Shown piece by piece: positions 1 through 5,319 of a stretch of 5,461 nucleotides of DNA; within the stretch, counting starts at the first letter, position 1, and each line of letters starts with the position of its first letter. The position numbers and the translations under genes are program-made. The DNA comes from Scatosoma sp045655705 (GTDB lineage: Bacteria > Bacillota > Clostridia > Christensenellales > Borkfalkiaceae): contig JAZOPU010000023.1 in assembly GCA_045655705.1 (NCBI GenBank), forward strand, positions 1 to 5,461. The letters are read 5' to 3'. The notes under the pieces are model-generated. The model did not search any database and had not been told where the DNA came from. It saw only the letters and a program-made list of their open reading frames with translations.

Positions 1-468
1 TTCTTCGCCGTCTTTGATTGTGACAGGGGTTTTGTCCGATTTGACGTTGGACGTGATGGAGCCTGCACCCATATGCGCTTTATAGCCCAAAATGCTATCC
101 CCCACGTAGTTATAATGTGGCGTTTGCACGTTGTCGAACAAAATCACGTTTTTCAGCTCCACGGAATTCCCCACCACGCAATTTTTACCCACGAGCGCAC
201 TACCGCGAATAAACGCACAATGCCGAACTTCCGTATTCTCCCCGATAATACAGGGCGGATTGAGTAGTGCCGTTGGTGCGATTTTCGCACTTTTATGCAC
301 CCAAATTTCGGGCGCAAACTCGTCGTACTCATTTTTATCCAAGGACGTTCCCAACTTTTGAATACATTGCTTTATCCCGCCCAAAGCTTCCCAAGGGTTT
401 TCAAATTCTTGCAAATATGCCTTTGCTTGGGTATGCTCTAAATCGAATAAATCTGTAATTTTATACAT
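1..468 (-). CDS. GlmU-like left-handed beta-helix acyltransferase, 5' part (3' end outside window)
   Basis: 156 codons are visible from the ATG at 468 and the frame is still open at base 1. A good AAAGGAG ribosome site lies 6 nt upstream (475-481). Residues 1-55 form a mainly polar alpha-helical lead (MYKITDLFDL, then NPWEALGGI). From about residue 56 the sequence becomes hexapeptide-repeat-like (WVHKSAKIAP, CIIGENTEV, ALVGKNCVVG), typical of left-handed beta-helix acyltransferases. The stretch with R88, VELK ending at K106, and PHYNYVGD with H118 and Y121, lines up with the E. coli GlmU acetyltransferase site (R333, K351, H363, Y366); GAGSITSN matches GlmU's GAGTITCN. These residues suggest acetyl-CoA-dependent acylation of a sugar phosphate or sugar nucleotide, but no uridylyltransferase domain precedes the helix, so this is not a normal GlmU. 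Such short proteins are often named UDP-GlcNAc pyrophosphorylase-like; the true substrate is unknown. It follows the lipoprotein gene on the same strand across repeat copy A, with no separate promoter seen. Family confidence is good, function uncertain. Confidence 0.78.
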   Translation of the reverse strand, partial: MYKITDLFDLEHTQAKAYLQEFENPWEALGGIKQCIQKLGTSLDKNEYDEFAPEIWVHKSAKIAPTALLNPPCIIGENTEVRHCAFIRGSALVGKNCVVGNSVELKNVILFDNVQTPHYNYVGDSILGYKAHMGAGSITSNVKSDKTPVTIKDGEE

Positions 469-484
469 ACTCTTCTCCTTTTAT

Positions 485-669
485 AAGTGAAGTTTTTCAC
501 TTCGTGAAAAGTGAAGTTACTACGTAGTGAAGTATGTGCTTCGCACAAGTGAAGTTTTTTTGCTATGCAAAAAAGTTATTGTATTATTCCACAACTTGCC
601 CCAAAGGGGCAAACTTCACTGCGACGAAGTTGCTACTTCACTTTTGAACTTTGTTCAAATACTTCACTT
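485..669. repeat. Modular hairpin repeat, copy A (185 bp)
   Basis: The element is bounded by 9-bp terminal inverted repeats, AAGTGAAGT at 485-493 and ACTTCACTT at 661-669. The left half has four GTGAAGT spacers (487, 511, 527, 549) and the right half three inverted ACTTCAC spacers (613, 635, 661). Short hairpins, mostly with three-base loops, sit between them: TTTTCAC-TTC-GTGAAAA (494-510), the palindrome ACTACGTAGT (519-528), TGTGC-TTC-GCACA, a T-rich arm TTTTTTGC-TAT-GCAAAAAA, TTGCCCC-AAA-GGGGCAA (596-612), GCGAC-GAA-GTTGC (621-633, one G-T pair) and TTTGAAC-TTT-GTTCAAA (643-659). A 25-bp core (573-597) with AAGTT/AACTT ends separates the halves. The right end touches the stop codon of the lipoprotein gene, and the left end is 16 bp from the acyltransferase ATG. 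A second copy lies at 4187-4347. It is non-coding and no transposase is nearby. It may be a MITE- or REP-like dispersed element; that label is inference. Confidence 0.92.
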
Positions 670-2799
670 TTATGCGTCCGCGTAAAAGTCCGCTTCGTCC
701 ATGAGATAGTTACTGCTGTAACTTTGATACATATTTTGGTCGATCGTCCAATAAAACGCTTGATCGTAGACCGCGCTCGTAAAGCCCGTGGCAAAGTTTA
801 CCGCGCTATACCGCGCTTTTTTAAATCCGTAGGCGGGCATTTGACGATATTCTCCGTATAGCGCCGAGTTCATATCCCCAGACGAGTAGGTGATATACGC
901 ACCTATCCGCGCACCCGCGCTGGGACTGTTTTGCCAAGCCGTGATGAGCTGGTCGGTTACGGGGTTGGGTTGCGTGCCCATCCAATTGATGACAAGGGGC
1001 ATATAATATTCTCCGTCCACTTTCACCGTTTTATATTTATTGTCCGTGGAAGCATACGCAAGGTTCGCGTGCGAAAGCTCGTAGCCTTGCAATTTTTTAT
1101 ACCGCACACCGCCTTGGCTTTCGTCGTATTCCCCACCGCGCGCGTTATACACCCATCCGCCCTTTTCAAGCTCCGCTTTCGCTTTCTCCACGCTATATTC
1201 GTATTCGTTTAAATTTAGCTTGTCTTTGTTTGCGATATACGCCGTAGAACCGACGTAGTAGGGGGCGTGGACTATGCTTCCGTATCCGCCCGTGAACGTT
1301 TGCGCGAACTCGTTTCTATCAATCGTGTGCATAATCGCTCGGCGTACGTGCGCGAACTGCGTGGGCGAAAAATCACACCGAAACGCAAGCTTGCCATACC
1401 CCGCGCGGTCATAGTGCGTTTCTTTAAATTTCTTCCCGTCCACGATCGCGAGCGCGGCGCGTGTTTCTTCCCCGCCCGTTATGCCCGCAAGCACGTCTAC
1501 ACCGCCTTTTTTTAGTCCGTCTATCTGCGTTTGCGATACGATTTTCACGTAGGAAATTTTATCAATCTCCGCTTTCCCGCGCACGTCGCCTTTATAAAAA
1601 CGGTTGCGTTTGAGCGTTGCCGTGCGCGTGGGCGCGTCGTAGGCGTCCAAGTAGTATGGACCAGAGTAGGGAAAGGTGGAAATATCTTGCATATTTTTTG
1701 TGATTTTATCCGCCATTACGTACGTTTCCGTGCCGTTTTTTTGCGTTTTTTGATAAAATCCCTTTTCAATATACGCGCCCTGTCCGTCGTCTTTGATATG
1801 GTATTCCCCTAAATACAGCGCGGTGGGCATAGGCGAAAACGCACCGTAGCGCAAGGCGTAGTAGTAATTTGCGTACTCTTTTTTGATTTGCACGGAAAAG
1901 CTGTGTTTATCTATCATACGCACGCCCGCAAACGGCGTACCGTCGTTTGCGCGGAAGTCCTCGTAGCCCACGATCGTAAGCCCTGCCCCGTCGCTGCCGC
2001 CCGCTTCCCTTATCACCGCGCTACTGCCCGCAAGCAAGGGCGCAAGATAGTTTTCGCTCGTGATCGGCGAGCCGTCGGAAAAGGTGAGATCGCCCGCTAT
2101 TTGCACGGTGAACGTGAGTGTGCCGTCCGCGTTTTGCGTTTGCTCGTGCGATTTTACTATCCCGTCCCCTGCCCACTGCATAACCCCGTCGGGGTTGGTT
2201 TCCACCGTTTTATATCCGCTTGTCAGCGTTTGCACGGCTAAATCCGCCGCACCGGGGGAAGATTTGCCAAACGACGCGTCGCGGAAAGCGCCCGAAAGCT
2301 CGGTGTTACTGCCCAAAACCACCGCGTTTTCGCCCGATACCACTCTCGCGCCTACGATTGCGTCCGTTACGCTCCAATAAGGGCTGGTTTTTAGCTCGTT
2401 AATCTTCGCGTTATAGATATCGTAGTATTGATTGGAATAGAGCGGAACTTCGGGCACGAGATAGTTCCACCTTTTCATAAACAGTCGCCACCACTCGTTA
2501 TACGCACTCTCCGCCGTGGGGAAATTTTCCGTGGGCGCGGTATTATATACCATTGCCATGGATAAAAAATCCATACCAAGCTCGTAGGTTTTATTATCTA
2601 CCGTGGCGTAGGCTATGCCGTTCGTTTCGCTTACGTTATCCAGCGTAACCCTCTCCCCGATTTGACTATACACCGAACGAAAATCCGTCCGAAATACCGC
2701 GTCGGTTAAATACTCGGGCGGGGCGGGCGGTTTACAGCCTATGCACGCTATACAAAAAGCGACGGGGAATAGGAGTATTGGCTTGGAAATACTTTTCAT
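670..2799 (-). CDS. Peptide/oligopeptide ABC transporter substrate-binding lipoprotein (SBP family 5, OppA-like)
   Basis: A 709-residue extracytoplasmic solute-binding protein. The N-terminus is a lipoprotein signal: basic MKSISK, a hydrophobic stretch, then CIACIGC followed by KPPAPP. Lipidation is expected at C22 (or C19), although the -3 position is Cys instead of the usual Leu. Family-5 hallmarks are visible: TFTVQIAGDLTFSDGSPITS (about 229-248), GPYYLDAYDAPTRTATLKRN (about 380-399), FKxGxVD-like LKKGGVDVLAG (about 430-440), FAHVRRAIMHTIDRNEFAQ (about 482-500) and AKAELEKGGW (about 540-549). It is longer than OppA (about 540 aa), mainly because some 180 residues, including PEVPLYSNQYYDIYNAKI, precede the recognisable core. 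It probably captures peptides or similar solutes for an ABC importer encoded elsewhere, since no permease or ATPase is adjacent. The assigned ATG has only AGTAGG one base upstream; an AGGAG lies 20 nt upstream without a usual in-frame start between, so initiation is unusual. It may be co-transcribed with the acyltransferase gene through repeat A. Confidence 0.9.
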   Translation of the reverse strand: MKSISKPILLFPVAFCIACIGCKPPAPPEYLTDAVFRTDFRSVYSQIGERVTLDNVSETNGIAYATVDNKTYELGMDFLSMAMVYNTAPTENFPTAESAYNEWWRLFMKRWNYLVPEVPLYSNQYYDIYNAKINELKTSPYWSVTDAIVGARVVSGENAVVLGSNTELSGAFRDASFGKSSPGAADLAVQTLTSGYKTVETNPDGVMQWAGDGIVKSHEQTQNADGTLTFTVQIAGDLTFSDGSPITSENYLAPLLAGSSAVIREAGGSDGAGLTIVGYEDFRANDGTPFAGVRMIDKHSFSVQIKKEYANYYYALRYGAFSPMPTALYLGEYHIKDDGQGAYIEKGFYQKTQKNGTETYVMADKITKNMQDISTFPYSGPYYLDAYDAPTRTATLKRNRFYKGDVRGKAEIDKISYVKIVSQTQIDGLKKGGVDVLAGITGGEETRAALAIVDGKKFKETHYDRAGYGKLAFRCDFSPTQFAHVRRAIMHTIDRNEFAQTFTGGYGSIVHAPYYVGSTAYIANKDKLNLNEYEYSVEKAKAELEKGGWVYNARGGEYDESQGGVRYKKLQGYELSHANLAYASTDNKYKTVKVDGEYYMPLVINWMGTQPNPVTDQLITAWQNSPSAGARIGAYITYSSGDMNSALYGEYRQMPAYGFKKARYSAVNFATGFTSAVYDQAFYWTIDQNMYQSYSSNYLMDEADFYADA

Positions 2800-2845
2800 A
2801 CCTACTATTTTGGGTGTATCTCCTGCTTTTTATACCGCGAAATAC

Positions 2846-2875
2846 TTGACGGAAAAGTGCCTTTTATGATATACT
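2846..2875 (+). promoter_or_regulatory. Sigma-A-type promoter for metY
   Basis: A -35 TTGACG (2846-2851) and a -10 TATACT (2870-2875) are separated by 18 bp, with TG at 2867-2868 forming an extended -10. Transcription should begin near 2882, leaving a leader of roughly 25 nt before the metY start. That is too short for a SAM riboswitch or T-box. The site lies in the divergent gap between the lipoprotein gene and metY and is the clearest promoter in the window; it probably serves metY and metA together. Confidence 0.8.
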
Positions 2876-2895
2876 TTTTTTGAAAATTATTTCAC

Positions 2896-2900
2896 GAGGT
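2896..2900 (+). promoter_or_regulatory. Ribosome binding site that decides the metY start
   Basis: GAGGT lies here. Two in-frame ATGs follow, at 2902 and 2908. Only the second is at normal spacing (7 nt from the end of GAGGT); the first is 1 nt away. The second also gives the family-typical N-terminus MSRIETKCVQ. Confidence 0.65.
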
Positions 2901-2907
2901 AATGAAA

Positions 2908-4185
2908 ATGAGCAGAATTGAAACCAAATGCGTGCAAGGCGGGTATACCCCCGGTAACGGCGAACCGCGCCAAGTGCCTATCGTGCAAAGCACGACGTTT
3001 AAATATGCAACCAGCGAAGATATGGGAAAATTGTTTGATTTGGAAGCGAGCGGATATTTCTATTCGCGATTGCAAAACCCTACCTGCGATACCATTGCAG
3101 CAAAAATTTGCGAGCTGGAAGGCGGGAGCGCGGCAATGCTTTTATCGTCGGGACAAGCTGCGTCCTTTTTCTCGATTTTCAATATCGCGGGAAACGGCGA
3201 CCACGTCGTTTCGTCGGCAAGCATTTACGGCGGAACGTATAATTTGTTCGCCGTTACTATGAAGCGTATGGGTATCGACTTTACGTTCGTCAATCCCGAT
3301 TGCTCCAAGGAAGAGCTGGACGCGGCGTTCCGTCCCAACACCAAAGCGGTGTTCGGGGAAACGATTGCAAACCCCGCGCTCACCGTTTTGGATATTGAAA
3401 AATTCGCAAACGCAGCGCACGCGCACGGCGTTCCGCTGATTATCGACAACACCTTTGCTACCCCTATCAACTGCCGTCCGTTTGAGCACGGCGCGGATAT
3501 CGTTACGCACTCTACCACGAAGTATATGGACGGTCACGGCGTTGCGGTGGGCGGTTGTATCGTTGACTCAGGTAAATTTGACTGGATGGCGCACGCGGAC
3601 AAGTTCCCCGGGCTTTGCACGCCGGACGATAGCTATCACGGCATTACCTACGCGACCAAGTTTGGAAACGCGGGCGCGTATATCACCAAAGCAACGGCAC
3701 AGCTTATGCGCGATTTTGGTTGTACGCAATCCCCCCAAAGCGCGTTTTATTTGAATTTGGGCTTGGAAAGCTTACACGTGCGTATGCCTCGGCATTGTTT
3801 GAACGCGCAAAAGGTCGCTGAGTTTTTGGAAAGCAACGAGAATATCGGTTGGGTAAATTACCCCGGCTTGCAATCGAACAAATACTACTCCCTTGCACAA
3901 AAATATATGCCCGACGGTACTTGCGGGGTGGTGAGCTTTGGCGTGAAAGGCGGAAGAAAAGCCGCGGAGAAGTTTATGAAAGCACTCAAAACGATTGCTA
4001 TCGAAACGCACGTTGCCGACGCGCGCAGTTGCTGTTTGCACCCCGCCAGCGCAACGCATAGACAAATGAACGAAGAAGAACTTATCGCCGCGGGCGTGCC
4101 GTCCGATCTCGTTCGGCTCTCTTGCGGTTTGGAAAATTATCAAGACCTTATCGAAGATATCGCGCAAGCACTAAATTGTATTTAA
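2908..4185 (+). CDS. metY: O-acetylhomoserine sulfhydrylase (aminocarboxypropyltransferase)
   Basis: A 425-residue PLP enzyme of the Cys/Met metabolism family, full length for MetY. It converts O-acetyl-L-homoserine plus sulfide to L-homocysteine and acetate in the cytoplasm, the direct sulfhydrylation route to methionine. Visible motifs in order: the N-terminal TKCVQGGYTP and VPIVQSTTF; YSRLQNPT, the conserved phosphate/substrate region; SSGQAA after the GGSAAMLL turn, which caps the PLP phosphate; PLIIDNTFATP with D180, expected to pair with the pyridine nitrogen; THSTTKYMDGHG with K205, the expected Schiff-base lysine; and the C-terminal VRLSCGLENYQDLIEDIAQAL typical of the family. All key residues are present and there is no frameshift. 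The start at 2908 is preferred over 2902 on ribosome-site spacing. A strong promoter precedes it, repeat copy B begins one base after the stop codon, and metA follows on the same strand, supplying the substrate. Cystathionine gamma-synthase/lyase homologues are alternatives, but the roughly 425-aa length and these motifs favour MetY. Confidence 0.95.
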   Translation: MSRIETKCVQGGYTPGNGEPRQVPIVQSTTFKYATSEDMGKLFDLEASGYFYSRLQNPTCDTIAAKICELEGGSAAMLLSSGQAASFFSIFNIAGNGDHVVSSASIYGGTYNLFAVTMKRMGIDFTFVNPDCSKEELDAAFRPNTKAVFGETIANPALTVLDIEKFANAAHAHGVPLIIDNTFATPINCRPFEHGADIVTHSTTKYMDGHGVAVGGCIVDSGKFDWMAHADKFPGLCTPDDSYHGITYATKFGNAGAYITKATAQLMRDFGCTQSPQSAFYLNLGLESLHVRMPRHCLNAQKVAEFLESNENIGWVNYPGLQSNKYYSLAQKYMPDGTCGVVSFGVKGGRKAAEKFMKALKTIAIETHVADARSCCLHPASATHRQMNEEELIAAGVPSDLVRLSCGLENYQDLIEDIAQALNCI

Positions 4186-4186
4186 A

Positions 4187-4347
4187 AAGTGAAGTTTTTC
4201 ACCACGTGAAAAGTGAAGTTACTTCGTAGTGAAGTATGTGCTTCGCACAAGTGAAGTTTTTTCGCTTTGCGAAAAAGTTGTGGAATATTTCAATAACTTG
4301 CCCCTTTGGGGCATACTTCACTTTTGAACAAAGTTCAAATACTTCAC
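4187..4347. repeat. Modular hairpin repeat, copy B (161 bp)
   Basis: Same architecture as the copy at 485-669. Four GTGAAGT spacers (4189, 4213, 4229, 4251) have exactly the spacing of copy A (24, 16, 22 bp), followed by two inverted ACTTCAC spacers (4315, 4341). Hairpins are TTTTCAC-CAC-GTGAAAA, TAC-TTC-GTA, TGTGC-TTC-GCACA, TTTTTCGC-TTT-GCGAAAAA, TGCCCC-TTT-GGGGCA and TTTGAAC-AAA-GTTCAAA. The core is 4275-4299. The T-rich arm differs from copy A by a compensatory pair change (T-A to C-G), which keeps the stem. Copy B lacks one 22-bp module that copy A has in its right half. It starts one base after the metY stop and ends just before the metA ribosome site, so it is probably within the metY-metA transcript. 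No open frame in it looks coding. Confidence 0.92.
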
Positions 4348-4351
4348 GCAT

Positions 4352-4358
4352 AAAGGAG
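4352..4358 (+). promoter_or_regulatory. Ribosome binding site that decides the metA start
   Basis: AAAGGAG lies 6 nt before the ATG at 4365. The reading frame stays open upstream to an ATG at 4236, but that start is inside repeat copy B and has no ribosome site, so this site fixes the true start. Confidence 0.85.
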
Positions 4359-4364
4359 CAAATT

Positions 4365-5282
4365 ATGCCTATTAAAATTCCAAACGATTTACCTGCCGTA
4401 AAAACGCTGGAAAGTGAAAATATTTTCGTAATGACGGAAACGCGCGCAATGACGCAGGATATCCGTCCTTTGAAAATTCTTATTCTTAATCTTATGCCTA
4501 AAAAAATAGAGACGGAAACGCAATTTTCCCGTCTGCTTGGCAACTCCCCTTTGCAAGTGGAAATCGAGCTTATCCACACTTCCACGCATCAATCCAAAAA
4601 CGTTGCGCAAGAACACCTGCTCGCCTTTTATAAAACGTTTGATCAAATCAAACACCAAAATTTCGACGGTATGATTATTACGGGCGCGCCCTTGGAATTT
4701 TTGGAGTATGAACAGGTGGAATATTGGGACGAGCTGTGCGAAATTATGCAATGGAGCAAAACGCACGTGCAAAGCACTATGTATATTTGCTGGGGCGCGT
4801 TTGCGGGGCTGTATTATCATTACGGTATCAACAAAATCCCCACCAGCGAAAAGCTTTTCGGCGTGTTCCCCCATACCGTGGAATATAAAAATTCTATTCT
4901 TTTCCGTGGCTTTGACGACGCGTTTTTCGTACCGCAATCCCGTCATATCACCCTGCCCCGCGAAGAAATAGAAAAAATCCCCGAGCTGAAAATTTTGGCT
5001 TCGTCGGAAAAGACGGGCGTGTATGCAATCTCCACCAAAAACGGTCGGCAAATTTTTATCACGGGGCACTCTGAATACGACGCCGATACGCTCAAAAACG
5101 AGTATTTACGCGACCTTTCCCAAGGCAAGCCGATTTCTATTCCCGAAAATTATTTCCCTAATAACGACCCCGAAAAACCGCCGTTCGTGTCTTGGCGCGG
5201 GCACGCAAATCTACTCTTTTCCAACTGGCTCAACTATTTCGTGTATCAAAGTACACCCTATGATATCAAACAGGTTAAATAA
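4365..5282 (+). CDS. metA: Homoserine O-acetyltransferase (MetA/HTS family)
   Basis: A 305-residue enzyme, normal length for MetA, starting MPIKIPNDLPAVKTLESENI as is typical of the family. It acylates the gamma-hydroxyl of L-homoserine, the committed step to methionine, in the cytoplasm. Numbering agrees with E. coli MetA: nucleophile C142 in YICWGAFAGLYYHYG, and H235 and E237 in TGHSEYD complete the catalytic set. K163 (SEKLFGVF) and S192-R193-H194 (PQSRH) fit the substrate site. Residue 111 in TGAPLE is Glu. In characterised family members Glu111 goes with acetyl-CoA and Gly111 with succinyl-CoA, so O-acetylhomoserine is the predicted product. This agrees with the upstream metY, which uses that compound. 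The gene probably shares the metY promoter, separated from it only by repeat copy B; its stop codon overlaps the A-rich start of the terminator. Acyl specificity is an inference from one residue plus context, while the family call is very secure. Confidence 0.96.
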   Translation: MPIKIPNDLPAVKTLESENIFVMTETRAMTQDIRPLKILILNLMPKKIETETQFSRLLGNSPLQVEIELIHTSTHQSKNVAQEHLLAFYKTFDQIKHQNFDGMIITGAPLEFLEYEQVEYWDELCEIMQWSKTHVQSTMYICWGAFAGLYYHYGINKIPTSEKLFGVFPHTVEYKNSILFRGFDDAFFVPQSRHITLPREEIEKIPELKILASSEKTGVYAISTKNGRQIFITGHSEYDADTLKNEYLRDLSQGKPISIPENYFPNNDPEKPPFVSWRGHANLLFSNWLNYFVYQSTPYDIKQVK

Positions 5283-5319
5283 AAAACAGGCGACGAACGT
5301 CGCCTGTTTTTTATTTAAC
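5274..5319. terminator. Bidirectional intrinsic terminator between metA and a convergent gene
   Basis: The core hairpin is CAGGCGAC (5287-5294), GAAC, GTCGCCTG (5299-5306), flanked by six A on the left and six T on the right, so it reads as a Rho-independent terminator on both strands. Pairing continues outward: 5274-5295 is a perfect 22-bp inverted repeat of 5298-5319 around a central AA. It includes the stop codon of metA (5280-5282) and that of the minus-strand gene (5315-5317). Confidence 0.93.

Noticed and set aside
556..574. T-rich hairpin of repeat A as a Rho-independent terminator
   Set aside because: The T and A runs are inside the stem arms and no free U-run follows on either strand; the stem has only two G-C pairs at its tip.
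485..669. CRISPR-like array of GTGAAGT repeats
   Set aside because: Repeat units are only 7-9 bp, spacing is irregular (16-24 bp), the gaps are palindromic hairpins instead of unique spacers, and the units switch orientation mid-element.
565..861. 98-residue plus-strand open frame covering repeat A and the end of the lipoprotein gene
   Set aside because: Half of it is non-coding repeat and half is antisense to the lipoprotein; no ribosome site.
2829..2834. Possible minus-strand -10 (TATAAA) for the lipoprotein gene
   Set aside because: The hexamer is reasonable, but no good -35 lies 16-18 bp upstream on that strand and the start would fall almost on the AGGAG; too weak to annotate.
2902..2907. 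metY start at the first ATG (2902)
   Set aside because: Only 1 nt separates it from GAGGT; the ATG at 2908 has normal spacing and the usual MSRIETKCVQ start. The difference is two residues, so this is a mild preference.
3142..3537. Minus-strand open frames opposite metY (3142-3537 and 3772-4167)
   Set aside because: Arg/His-rich antisense shadows of a conserved enzyme without family features.
4236..4364. Upstream in-frame extension of metA starting at 4236
   Set aside because: It would translate repeat copy B, has no ribosome site, and gives a 43-residue addition absent from MetA; the ATG at 4365 has AAAGGAG at ideal spacing and a family-typical N-terminus.
4389..5069. 226-residue minus-strand open frame opposite metA
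   Set aside because: It lies wholly antisense to a clearly conserved gene, resembles no family I know, and has no convincing ribosome site; it is a shadow of metA.
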